This document shows positions 1-7,363 of a stretch of 64,000 bases of DNA, piece by piece. Made by a program: the position numbers and the translations under genes. Under the pieces are notes generated by a model. It searched no databases. It was not told the DNA's origin and was given only the letters and a program-made list of their open reading frames with translations. This stretch comes from CAZGKW01 sp964526295 (lineage in GTDB: Bacteria > Planctomycetota > Phycisphaerae > FEN-1346): positions 62,001 through 126,000 of the forward strand of contig CAZGKW010000007.1 in NCBI GenBank assembly GCA_964526295.1, read 5' to 3'. Numbering within the stretch: the stretch's first letter is position 1; each line of letters starts with the position of its first letter.

Positions 1-135
1 AAGCTGAAACCCAGCGGCTTGGACGATGTTCTGACACTTTGAGCACTGGATATCGTCGCGTCGGTGCTCGTAAGAAACCGTGATCCCGTCGCCACAAACA
101 GGGCACTTAAACCGGACTGGGTGTTTTGCAACCAT
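1..135 (-). CDS. Zinc-ribbon protein, partial (cut by the left edge)
   Basis: The minus strand reads open from an ATG at 135 to the window edge, giving 45 residues. Two CxxC knuckles are visible, CPVC at residues 11-14 and CSKC at 31-34. The 16-residue spacing between the pairs fits a small zinc ribbon of the kind often found at the start of planctomycete and delta-proteobacterial proteins. An AAGG-type Shine-Dalgarno lies about 14 nt upstream of the ATG. The gene is downstream of, and co-directional with, the PEP-CTERM gene. What follows the ribbon is outside the window, so no function can be given. It could also be a very short stand-alone ribbon protein. Confidence 0.6.
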   Translation of the reverse strand, partial: MVAKHPVRFKCPVCGDGITVSYEHRRDDIQCSKCQNIVQAAGFQL

Positions 136-225
136 GTCGAATCGCTCTACCTTGACAATCGGAACGGAGCAAATAAGAACTTCATCACTGAGAACGCACG
201 CTTCCCCCCTTCTTCTTCGATTCAA

Positions 226-909
226 TCAGGACTTCAAACGCTTCCTGCTGTACGATCCCAGAAACCCGAGCCCAATAAGGCCGGAAGCCAACGTTACCGG
301 TTCGGGAATCACGTAACCAGGTTCAAGGTCCACTTCAATCCTGAGCGTAGCGTAGTCTATGGCCGCATCGTCAGTCAAACGCATGTCGAGTACCCCGTCT
401 TGGAGAAGCGGAAGCCTATCATCCCCCAAGACGTTCGCGAGGTCGAGCGTCCTCATGCTAGTTCCCGACTCAGGGACGGGGAGCCACCCTAGGTCGCTGA
501 AGGTGTAGTATGGATAGTCCTCAATGGGGTTGTCCTTGTGAAACACCACCCAGTCGGTGGTCACCAGGCCATCCGTCGCTCGCAAAGCGAAAGTCAGCGT
601 AGCTGCCGTCACTTGCTCTCCTGTCGCAAGCGAAAACTCCAGCGTGAACGGCACCAACTGGTTGGCGTGGAGTTCGTCAAAGTCGGACGTTCGAGGAACA
701 CGAGGGACTGCAAGCCAAGCTTGCATGCCCGGACTCAGATATACGTCATCTTCGCTTCCTGCGCCTTCGTAGGTGAACCCGTCAGCGTCGCCCAGCAGGT
801 ACTCACGGGTTTCAGGATATGTTATGGCTAGGGCTGGGACCTGGGCGCAGGCGAAGAAGCCAATCCCACCGGCAACCAAAAAGGCAGCACACTTCCCAAG
901 ACATGTCAT
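226..909 (-). CDS. PEP-CTERM sorting-signal secreted protein
   Basis: This 227-residue protein has an N-terminal signal peptide (hydrophobic stretch about residues 8-28 ending in PALA). It ends with a classic PEP-CTERM tail: the VIPEP motif near residue 200, a hydrophobic helix, then a basic SRKRLKS end. Proteins with this tail are exported by Sec, then cleaved and sorted by an exosortase, usually to the surface or exopolysaccharide. The middle region is beta-rich and acidic and matches no domain I recognise. It resembles the many lineage-specific PEP-CTERM proteins of planctomycetes. A GGGGAAG ribosome site precedes the ATG. The gene is noticeably less GC-rich than the rest of the window. 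No exosortase gene is present here. Confidence 0.85.
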   Translation of the reverse strand: MTCLGKCAAFLVAGGIGFFACAQVPALAITYPETREYLLGDADGFTYEGAGSEDDVYLSPGMQAWLAVPRVPRTSDFDELHANQLVPFTLEFSLATGEQVTAATLTFALRATDGLVTTDWVVFHKDNPIEDYPYYTFSDLGWLPVPESGTSMRTLDLANVLGDDRLPLLQDGVLDMRLTDDAAIDYATLRIEVDLEPGYVIPEPVTLASGLIGLGFLGSYSRKRLKS

Positions 910-1003
910 TCCGCTTCCCCCACTTTTACATTGTCATAAACATTCGGCGAACTGGGCAATGTACCTCAAGAACCCGGTTGCGTCAAATAGAAAATGGCGC
1001 GCT

Positions 1004-1028
1004 ACTTAGTTCGAGTTGTGCACTTATG
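1004..1028. repeat. Left terminal inverted repeat of the rearranged IS
   Basis: The sequence here, starting ACTTAGTTCGAG and ending GCACTTATG, matches the reverse complement of 4397-4421 at 19 of 25 positions. The pair bounds the segment that carries the two transposase pieces, which is what IS ends should do. Confidence 0.6.
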
Positions 1029-1560
1029 CCGCTCGTGAACAGAGATCCGGCAGGGACTGAAGGGATTTGCGCGAACCCTGGTCCCAGGCCGGGGTCTCCG
1101 AAAACCGCTGTCGCAGCGACTGCCGCCGGAGGGTCGTCAGCAGGTCCGCGAACGCGGCCCGACGCTTCCGGCGGTACCACGGCCGGTGCGGAAAGGACAG
1201 ATGGCGATGGCCGTCCTGGACGAACCACAGGACGCTCAGACTGTACAGGAGCGGGGCCGTGGGAGCGGTCCGCTCGACGGCCCGGCGGGTCCAGCCCCGG
1301 GGCCCCTCGAAGCCCAGGTGCCCCTTGGCCACGCCGATGTCATGCTCCTCGCTCACCCACAGCAGCCGGGCCTCGCCCAGGTCGTCCACCAGGTCCGCCC
1401 CGTAGTCCCGCGGGACGAAGTTGCCGAACGGTCCGTTGAACATCGGCCAGGCGGGCGGCCGCGCGCCCTCGGCCGCTGCCGCCATGCCCACTCCCACCAG
1501 GGCGATCAGCAGCGTCGCGGCCCGCAGGATCCGAAGAACACTATTCGCGTTGCCGTGCAT
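1024..1560 (-). pseudogene. Fusion of a PQQ-propeller N-terminus and a transposase C-terminus
   Basis: The 178-codon frame is a join of two unrelated pieces. Residues 1-36 are a signal peptide. Residues 37-80 match the neighbouring PQQ-type protein almost residue for residue (WPMFNGP, GNFVP, LVDDL, ARLLWVSEE, KG). From HLGFE at 81 onward the sequence turns into what I recognise as the C-terminal end of an IS701-like DDE transposase, with RAVERTAPTAPLLYSL, PWYRRKR and FADLLTTLRR blocks and a final AA. The DNA junction is near 1322. The ATG at 1560 overlaps the end of the upstream PQQ gene by 20 bp. It probably encodes no working enzyme, although the frame stays open through the join. Confidence 0.65.
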
Positions 1561-3202
1561 AAGGTTTGCTCCCGTGAACCTGGTTGTTCGGTGAGTTGCG
1601 CAGGTCGTAGCAGACGATCGCCCCCAAGGACGTGCGCAAGTAGATACGGCCGTCGTAGTAGGGAACCTCGATCGGCACGCCCGAGCCCGTTGCGGCGAAG
1701 TGCGGCGCGATCCAGCCGTGCGAGAGACGCTCCACCCGGCCGCCGGAGATGTCGAACCAGGACGCCCCGAACTGCCGGTCGTTGTGGACGACGTCGTAGA
1801 ACGTCATCATGTGGTCCCCGCAGAGCAGGATCTGGTTGAAGCCGTTCTTCTCCGGCGTCTCCGGAAGCGGGCGTACCTCCTGGAGGACCTCGCCGGTCTC
1901 CTCCCCGATGACGAACAGATATCGCTTGTCACGGAGGCCCTGGCTGTTGCCGAGCCAGACGATGCCGTCCCGGATCACCACCTTCCGGTGCGTGCCGGGG
2001 CCCGGGCCGACCTTGAAGTCGTACTTCGCCTCGTCCGGCAGCTTCCAGGCGAGTTCGGCCCCGCCCAAGTCGAAGCGGTAGGCGCCCCACCGCCCGCCGT
2101 AACGCCCATCCGGCGCCGTCTCGGGGTCCGGCCGGACGTTCACCAGCACGTGCGAGTCCGACGGGCCGAGGGGGGAGAGCATCGGCCCCAGACCCTCTAC
2201 CGTCCAGAGCACCTCGCCGGAGCGGGGGTCGATCAGCCGAAGCTCGCCCCGGCCCGAGTTGGCCAGCAGGTACTCCCGCCCCTCCAAGCGGACGACGGCC
2301 GGTGTCGAGAACTTGCTCAGCACCCCGCCGATCTCCCAGAGGATCTCGCCGTTTTCCGGATCCACGCCGGCCAGGCCGCGCGGGCTGCCCGTAAACGTCG
2401 GGCAGATCAGCACGTCGGCGGCCACCACCAGCGAACTGAGCCAGCCACTGAGCAGCTGCGCATCGCCGAAGCGCTGCTGCTCCAGCGCAGCCGCCTTGGC
2501 TTGTTCGGCCAGCTCGTGCGTGCGGCCGAGGCCCTGTTCCCAGATCTTCGCGCCGGTCTGCGCATCGTAGCAGTACAGTCGGGCCGTCGTGCCGAGATGG
2601 TAGACGCGCCCGTCGTGGTAGACTGGCGAGACGCCCCAGCCGCCGCGCTTCAGCCCCGGCGTCCGTACGCCCTTGCGCTGCTCGATGGCCTTCCACTTCG
2701 TTCGTCCGGTCTCGGCGTCGATCGCCACGACGACGTCGTGGGCGTCGATCGCCCAGATGTCCCACCACGTCTCCGGGGCCTCGGCCCGCGTGCCCACCGT
2801 CCGCAGGGACTCCGGCGAGTATGGCGGACCGACCGGGCGGAAGAAGGCGACATAGACGGTCCCTTCGGCCACGATCGGGCTGCTCCGCCCGCCGGGGTGG
2901 GGACTGGCGCCTTCGGCGACGATCCGTTGCGGGCCGTACGGCCCCTTGGCGATGCCGATGTCCTCCTCCTCGCTCACCCACAGCAGGCGGGCGTCGGCCA
3001 GGTCGTCCACGAGTTGCACGTCGAAGCGGAGCGGGACGAAGTTGCCGCAGGGCCCGTTGAACATCGGCCAGGCTGCCCGGGCGGCGTGGGCAGATGTCTC
3101 GTCGGCGCCCGCTGCGATCCCAACTGTGCATCCGGCCACCAGGCCGAGCACGGCAAGTGAACCCGCGCCAAGTAGCCGATTCCATCCGAGATCCGTGCTC
3201 AT
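1541..3202 (-). CDS. PQQ-like beta-propeller repeat secreted protein
   Basis: The protein has 553 residues. Its N-terminus is a signal peptide with a lipobox-like VAGC ending near residue 25, so it is probably a secreted lipoprotein. Several PQQ-type propeller blades follow, each with a strand pattern such as VVAIDAETGRTKWK, YCYDAQTGAKIWE, GVDPENGEILWE and LIDPRSGEVLW. Related propellers serve as scaffolds (BamB type) or as quinoprotein dehydrogenase-like domains. No dehydrogenase active-site signature is obvious, so a binding or structural role is more likely. It lies inside the rearranged IS, and its own 5' end is duplicated just downstream (1560-1322). The ATG at 3202 follows a GGAAAGGAAGG stretch. 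Confidence 0.8.
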   Translation of the reverse strand: MSTDLGWNRLLGAGSLAVLGLVAGCTVGIAAGADETSAHAARAAWPMFNGPCGNFVPLRFDVQLVDDLADARLLWVSEEEDIGIAKGPYGPQRIVAEGASPHPGGRSSPIVAEGTVYVAFFRPVGPPYSPESLRTVGTRAEAPETWWDIWAIDAHDVVVAIDAETGRTKWKAIEQRKGVRTPGLKRGGWGVSPVYHDGRVYHLGTTARLYCYDAQTGAKIWEQGLGRTHELAEQAKAAALEQQRFGDAQLLSGWLSSLVVAADVLICPTFTGSPRGLAGVDPENGEILWEIGGVLSKFSTPAVVRLEGREYLLANSGRGELRLIDPRSGEVLWTVEGLGPMLSPLGPSDSHVLVNVRPDPETAPDGRYGGRWGAYRFDLGGAELAWKLPDEAKYDFKVGPGPGTHRKVVIRDGIVWLGNSQGLRDKRYLFVIGEETGEVLQEVRPLPETPEKNGFNQILLCGDHMMTFYDVVHNDRQFGASWFDISGGRVERLSHGWIAPHFAATGSGVPIEVPYYDGRIYLRTSLGAIVCYDLRNSPNNQVHGSKPYARQRE

Positions 3203-3419
3203 GGTCCTTCCTTTCCATTAGTGCAGGTCTGCACCTGTACTCATCGCCACTCTTGTCCAAAACAATCTTGAAACCGCGTGAACGCTTGAAGGTTTCGACG
3301 TCTCCCGGAATGGGGTAGCATGGGGATTGGTTAAAGCCCAAACACCCCATCCAGGAGACGCTTACAGGGTATCAGTGGCCAGTCTGTTGGGTCAAGTCCC
3401 AGAAACAAGTCGGCTGGGT

Positions 3420-4301
3420 TCAGGCCGCGGGGACGAGGTTCCGCACCTCGAAGCCGTCGGCCCGTCGGGCCTGGATGTAGCGATTCAGTTCCTCCCGTTC
3501 CAGCGTCGTGAACTTCACGCCGCGCCACCGCTCGCTCGCCCGCCACAGCGTGGCGAACACGAGTTTCAGGCACTCCTTCTCACCCCGGAAGCGCGGCAGG
3601 ACCTTCGCCCGGCGCCGCTCCTCCACGAAACTCCGCTCGCACAGGTTCGTCGTCCGCACCGTCCGGGGGTGCCGGCCCGGCAGCTTCAGGTGGGCCAGGC
3701 TGGCCGCCAGGTCGTCCTCCAGGCACCCCGCCGCCGACGGCAGGTCCCGCGAACGCAGCTCCTCCACCAGGGCCTGGGCCCGCTCCCGCCCCAGCTCGTG
3801 GTTCGGGGCCTCCCGCACGTCCACCAGCAGCCGCTTGATCTCCTCACGCTGAGCCTCCGGCACTTTTTCCAGCACGTTCTTCATCTTGTGCACCCAGCAC
3901 CGGATCCGCTCCGCCGACGGCCACGTCGCCTCGATCGCCGCCAGGCACCCCGGCGCCCCGTCGCTCGTCACGGTCAGCGGCGTCGGCAGGCCCCGCTTGC
4001 GGGCCAGGGTGTCGTCGACGGCTAGCCAGACCCCGGCGGCGGGGTCCAGCAGACGCAGCACGAGGTCCAAGGCGGCCAGACCCAACTCGTCGAGCGACCA
4101 CCGGGCGGCGGCGAAGACCCGGTGGAACGCCGAGTGGTGCTTCGTGCCGACGGCCCCGGCCGCCTGGATCATGCCGGTGACCGTCCGCCGACGGGCGAAT
4201 ATCCATCCCGCCAGCACGATGAGGAAACTCTGAAAGGTCGGCCGGGTCATCACGAAAGAAACCTCACGAACCAGCGTCTCGAACGTCGAGACGAATTCCA
4301 C
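3420..4301 (-). CDS. Chimeric transposase: IS701-like N-half joined to IS256-like C-half
   Basis: From the GTG at 4301, which has an AGGAGGG ribosome site 7 nt upstream, the protein is 293 residues. Residues 1-104 look like the N-terminus of an IS701-like DDE transposase: FETLV, an RRRTVTGMI block, HHSAFHRVFAAARWSLDELG, and the first catalytic Asp in AVDDTLARKRGL. Residues 105-293 are clearly the C-terminal part of an IS256 (Mutator) transposase: SDGAPG (second Asp), RCWVHKMKNVLEKVP, PSAAGCLEDD, HPRTVRTTNLCERSFVEERRRAK, and FATLWRASERWR. The join is near nt 3990. There is no frameshift or stop. Whether such a hybrid has activity is unknown. The upstream in-frame extension to 4454 runs through the IS end and is unlikely to be coding. 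Confidence 0.75.
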   Translation of the reverse strand: MEFVSTFETLVREVSFVMTRPTFQSFLIVLAGWIFARRRTVTGMIQAAGAVGTKHHSAFHRVFAAARWSLDELGLAALDLVLRLLDPAAGVWLAVDDTLARKRGLPTPLTVTSDGAPGCLAAIEATWPSAERIRCWVHKMKNVLEKVPEAQREEIKRLLVDVREAPNHELGRERAQALVEELRSRDLPSAAGCLEDDLAASLAHLKLPGRHPRTVRTTNLCERSFVEERRRAKVLPRFRGEKECLKLVFATLWRASERWRGVKFTTLEREELNRYIQARRADGFEVRNLVPAA

Positions 4302-4396
4302 AGGCGAGCCCTCCTCCGTTCGGTGCGTTTGCCACTCACTGAACCGGCAGGAAGGCTCGTTATTTATTGACAAAACTCCCGGCGCCCCACCACCTT

Positions 4397-4421
4397 GAAA
4401 AGTGCGAAACACGAACTGAGT
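4397..4421. repeat. Right terminal inverted repeat of the rearranged IS
   Basis: On the minus strand this reads ACTCAGTTCG followed by TGTTTCGCACTTTTC and pairs with 1004-1028 (19 of 25 matches). Its outer tip lies inside the second palindrome of the adjacent 86-bp repeat, as if the IS had inserted after GACACT. Confidence 0.6.
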
Positions 4422-4498
4422 GTCCTTTTGACAGAAGCTAAGCCCTTTATCCACACCGGGTTAGGCGCAGAAAAAAGACACTTAGTGTCTTTTTTTTC
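4413..4498 (-). repeat. Compound palindromic repeat, copy 1 (second palindrome broken)
   Basis: Read on the minus strand: the palindrome core GACACTAAGTGTC between A and T runs (4489-4477), 31 nt, GGGCTTAG (4445-4438), 13 nt, then GACACT followed by the IS end. The 31-nt and 13-nt spacings are the same as in the copy at 23668. The intact palindrome could also act as a bidirectional terminator between the IS and the phosphate genes. Confidence 0.8.
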
Positions 4499-4582
4499 CC
4501 GCCTCCGGGCGTTTGTGGCCTGCCGCCTTGGTCTCGGCCTTCTCGCTCGGCCTCGTGACGAACCGATTACTTGGACAGGCCC

Positions 4583-4693
4583 TTAACGCTATCCTTGCGT
4601 GCTGCTAACGGTTTCGCCGCAAAACTCACCGCCATCTAACGCGCGGCTAGTGAAACTAGCGCGCTTTTAACTTGCCCTTAACCGAACGCTAAC
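4583..4693 (+). promoter_or_regulatory. Pho-box-like array before the phosphate porin
   Basis: TTAAC or CTAAC motifs repeat in an 11-bp register: 4583 and 4605 (22 apart), 4625 (CTCAC) and 4636, and 4667, 4678 and 4689. PhoB-type regulators bind direct repeats with 11-bp spacing, and the genes downstream are phosphate genes, so this is best read as the Pho-regulated control region. The motif differs from the E. coli box, so the assignment is by spacing and context. The rest of 4499-4879 shows no gene. Confidence 0.65.
4641..4668. terminator. GC-rich hairpin followed by TTTT inside the Pho region
   Basis: GCGCGGCTAGT (4641-4651) and ACTAGCGCGC (4655-4664) form a 10-bp stem with one bulged G and a GAA loop, followed by TTTT. 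It has the shape of an intrinsic terminator and lies between two groups of the 11-bp motifs. It could instead be an attenuator or an operator. Confidence 0.45.
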
Positions 4694-4879
4694 CTTTCGT
4701 GGGTAGCGTCACTGCGGGGCGTGACGGATCGGGGGCCGGCCGAGAGGGGTCGGACGGGCCCGACGGGGGGCCAGGGGGGGTATCAAGGGGCCGCCCCCGG
4801 CCCTCCGACGCCGACCCTTCCGCGGCGAAGCAAGGGGCGAGGCGCCGTCGCCGGCGCCACGGGTGAGAGGAGTACTGCG

Positions 4880-6370
4880 ATGGGGCACCGGGGGTGGCCG
4901 GGGGGGTCTGTCGTCATCGTGGTCGTCGTGGTCCTGGCCGCTTCGGCGAGGGCCGAGCAGCCGGACGGATCGGTGGAGGCCAGGCTCCAGGGGCTCCGTG
5001 GCGAGATGGCCGTGCTCCAGGGCCGCATCGACGAGCTGGAGGCGGAGGCCGAGAGGTCCCGCCGGGTCGACGCCGCCCTCGAGGAGCTGGGTCCGGAGGC
5101 CCTGCCGAACGACTTCCGCCTCTACTGGGACAAGGGCATGCGGGCCAAGACGACCGACGGCCGGCTCAGCATGAAGTTCGGCGGGCGGTTGATGTACGAT
5201 TGGATCTGGATCGACGACGGGGACTTCGACGAGCGGGGCGAGGACCTCCTCGACGGGGGAGAGGTCCGGCGGGCCCGGCTCTACTGGGAGGGCACGTTCT
5301 GGAAGCGGATCAAATTTAAATGGCAGTACGACTTCGCCGAGGGCGAGGCTACGGTCAAGGACCTGTACCTGGAGCTGGCGAACCTGCCCGGATCGGGCGA
5401 CGGCCGGGCCTGGCACCTCCGGGGCGGGCACTTCAAGGAGCCGTTCAGCCTGAACGAGCTGACCAGCTCGAAGTACATTACCTTCATGGAGCGGGCCCTG
5501 CCGAACGCCTTCGTTGCGGGCCGCAACCCCGGCTTCATGGTCCACGGCCACGCGTTCACCGAGCGGATGACGTTCGCGGCCGGCGTTTTCAAGGACGCCT
5601 CGGCCTCCGAGGACTGCGAGGCCGAGCTGGTCGACGTCGACGACGACGGCGACATCGACCCGGACGATGCGATCGATTGCGACATCGACCTCCAGCTCGA
5701 CGACGCCCAGTTCCAGCGGGACGGCGACTACGTCGGCGCCGCCCGGATGACGTTCCTGCCGTGGTACGACCCGGGCAAGGGCCTGTTCCACGTGGGCGGG
5801 TCGTACAGCTTCCGGCCCATGGACGTCCGGTACCGGTCGCGGCCGGAGGCCCACCTGACGGAGCGGCTGATCGGCACGGCCGTCATTCCCGTCGACGAGG
5901 CCCACCTGGTCGGGGCGGAGGGGGCGTTCGCCTACGGGCCGCTGCACTGCCAGGGCGAATACGTCTGGGCCGTGACGGACCTCTCGTCGTCGGCCCCGGG
6001 GGGCTTCGACGACCCCACCTTCGCCGGCTGGTACGCCCAGGCGGGCGTCTTCCTGACCGGCGAGAGCCGCCCTTACAAGCCGACGGCCGGCACGTGGGAC
6101 CGCGTGAAGCCGAAGAAGAGCTACGGCCAGGACGGCGGCTACGGCGCGGTCGAGCTGGCGGGGCGCTACTCGGTCCTCGACCTGGACGACGCCGACTTCG
6201 AGTTCGGCGAGATGCGCAACTGGACGGTGGCACTGAATTGGTACCTGACGCCGAACGTCGTGGTCAAGTGGAACTACATCCGGACGATGCTCGAGGACCT
6301 CGCGGAGATAGACGGTGACGATTCGCCCGAGACGGACCTGTTCATGATGCGGCTCCAGGTGGACTTCTAG
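4880..6370 (+). CDS. Phosphate-selective porin (OprO/OprP family)
   Basis: This 496-residue outer-membrane protein starts at the ATG with GAGAGGAG just upstream; the in-frame extension to 4721 looks non-coding. A signal peptide (about residues 1-27, ending ARA) is followed by a short coiled-coil region (about 30-62), common in planctomycete and gamma-proteobacterial Porin_O_P proteins. A beta-barrel then runs to a terminal aromatic residue (LQVDF). Blocks such as GGRLMYDWIW, RRARLYWEGTFW, FKWQYDF, GHFKEPFSLNELTSS and WYLTPNVVVKWNY are typical of the family. The expected role is anion or phosphate diffusion across the outer membrane. An Asp-rich insert with a DxDxDG pattern lies at about residues 250-266. 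The upstream Pho-like array and downstream phoU/pst genes support a phosphate role. Confidence 0.85.
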   Translation: MGHRGWPGGSVVIVVVVVLAASARAEQPDGSVEARLQGLRGEMAVLQGRIDELEAEAERSRRVDAALEELGPEALPNDFRLYWDKGMRAKTTDGRLSMKFGGRLMYDWIWIDDGDFDERGEDLLDGGEVRRARLYWEGTFWKRIKFKWQYDFAEGEATVKDLYLELANLPGSGDGRAWHLRGGHFKEPFSLNELTSSKYITFMERALPNAFVAGRNPGFMVHGHAFTERMTFAAGVFKDASASEDCEAELVDVDDDGDIDPDDAIDCDIDLQLDDAQFQRDGDYVGAARMTFLPWYDPGKGLFHVGGSYSFRPMDVRYRSRPEAHLTERLIGTAVIPVDEAHLVGAEGAFAYGPLHCQGEYVWAVTDLSSSAPGGFDDPTFAGWYAQAGVFLTGESRPYKPTAGTWDRVKPKKSYGQDGGYGAVELAGRYSVLDLDDADFEFGEMRNWTVALNWYLTPNVVVKWNYIRTMLEDLAEIDGDDSPETDLFMMRLQVDF

Positions 6371-6474
6371 GGGGCCGCTGGGTAGACTCAGGGGCGTCGG
6401 ATCGCAGGCCCCCGGGGGGGAGAAGGCCGCCGAGCCTGGGGGTCCGGGAAGCGGAGAGGAAGGGTCGACCGGCG

Positions 6475-7146
6475 ATGTCCATCCATTTCACGCGGGAGCT
6501 GTCGAAGCTGAAGCGTCTGAATCTGGCCCTCGGGGCCCGAGTCGAGGAGGCCATCGCCAAGGCCGTCACGGCCCTGTCGAGCCGCGACACGGTCATGGCC
6601 GACGAGGTCATCGAGCAGGACGCCGAGATCGACCGCCTGGAGGTTGAGGTGGAGGAGGAGTGCCTGAAGCTCCTGGCGCTGTATCAGCCGGTGGCGACGG
6701 ACATGCGGTTCATCGTCGCGGTCCTGAAAATGAACAACGACCTGGAGCGGATGGGCGACCTGGCGGTCAACATCGCCAAGGCCGCCAAACGGGTGGTGTC
6801 GAACCCGCCGATCGCCTCGCCGCAGGACTTCACGGAGATGGCGGTGAAGGTCCGCTCCATGGTCAAGCGGTGCCTGGACGCCCTCGTGAACGGCGACGCC
6901 GCCCTCGCCCAGCAGGTCTGTGCCGACGATGACGAGGTCGATGCCATGCGGCAGACGTTCCGCGAGCAGATCGAGTCGCAGCTTGCGGCCGACGGCGGCG
7001 ACAACACGTCGGTCCTGGTCTCGCTCTACACGATCGTCGGGCACCTGGAGCGGCTGGCCGACATGGCGACGAACATCGCCGAGGACGTGATCTACATGGT
7101 CCAGGGCCGGATTATCCGCCACGGCGGGGCGACCCGCTCGAGCTGA
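6475..7146 (+). CDS. phoU: Phosphate signalling and transport regulator PhoU
   Basis: The protein has 223 residues, the usual PhoU length, and shows the two three-helix repeats of the family. The metal-binding acidic motifs are visible: NNDLERMGDLAVNIA in the first half and HLERLADMATNIAEDV in the second. PhoU links the Pst transporter to the PhoR/PhoB system and damps phosphate uptake. The gene follows the porin by about 100 nt and precedes the pstS promoter, so it may be transcribed with the porin. The ATG has a CGGAGAGGAAGGG stretch upstream. Confidence 0.93.
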   Translation: MSIHFTRELSKLKRLNLALGARVEEAIAKAVTALSSRDTVMADEVIEQDAEIDRLEVEVEEECLKLLALYQPVATDMRFIVAVLKMNNDLERMGDLAVNIAKAAKRVVSNPPIASPQDFTEMAVKVRSMVKRCLDALVNGDAALAQQVCADDDEVDAMRQTFREQIESQLAADGGDNTSVLVSLYTIVGHLERLADMATNIAEDVIYMVQGRIIRHGGATRSS

Positions 7147-7150
7147 GGTC

Positions 7151-7188
7151 TTAATGAGCAGCTAACATAAATCGCGCGGGAAGCTAAC
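7151..7188 (+). promoter_or_regulatory. Pho-box-like array before pstS
   Basis: TTAAT at 7151, CTAAC at 7162 and CTAAC at 7184 fall in an 11-bp register (the slot at 7173 is degenerate). The array begins right after the phoU stop and lies about 175 nt before pstS. It resembles the array before the porin and is probably the pst operon control site. Confidence 0.65.
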
Positions 7189-7363
7189 AGGAAAACGAAG
7201 GAGACCCCGTGTAGAATGGCTGATCGGGCCCTGCCGCGCTGAACGTCAAGGGTGCGCCCCGGTCGCGGCGATCGTTCCGGACGACCGGACGGGGCATTGA
7301 ACGGGGGGCCGGACCCCGGCGGCGGGGTGGGCCGGGCAGCCGTTACGCAGAAGGGAGAGAGAC

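Larger units (their letters stand above)
1004..4421 (-). mobile_element. Rearranged insertion sequence carrying a PQQ-type gene
   Basis: The segment is bounded by inverted repeats at 1004-1028 and 4397-4421. Read on the minus strand it contains, in order: the first ~104 codons of a DDE transposase of IS701-like type (from 4301), the 3' part of an IS256-type transposase (to 3420), a complete PQQ-propeller gene (3202-1541), the first ~80 codons of a paralogue of that gene, and the last ~98 codons of a transposase that looks like the same IS701-like type (to 1024). The simplest reading is that about 2.7 kb of foreign DNA replaced the middle of one IS. The 217 nt between the transposase and the PQQ gene (3203-3419) show no gene. 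Family names rest on recognised motifs. No clear target duplication is visible. Confidence 0.6.

Noticed and set aside
4302..4454. N-terminal extension of the transposase from an ATG at 4454
   Set aside because: It would run through the IS terminal repeat, and the GTG at 4301 has a much better ribosome site and matches the expected family start.
4721..4879. Upstream start for the porin
   Set aside because: The extra 53 residues are Gly/Pro/Arg-rich and would bury the signal peptide; the ATG at 4880 has a GAGAGGAG site.
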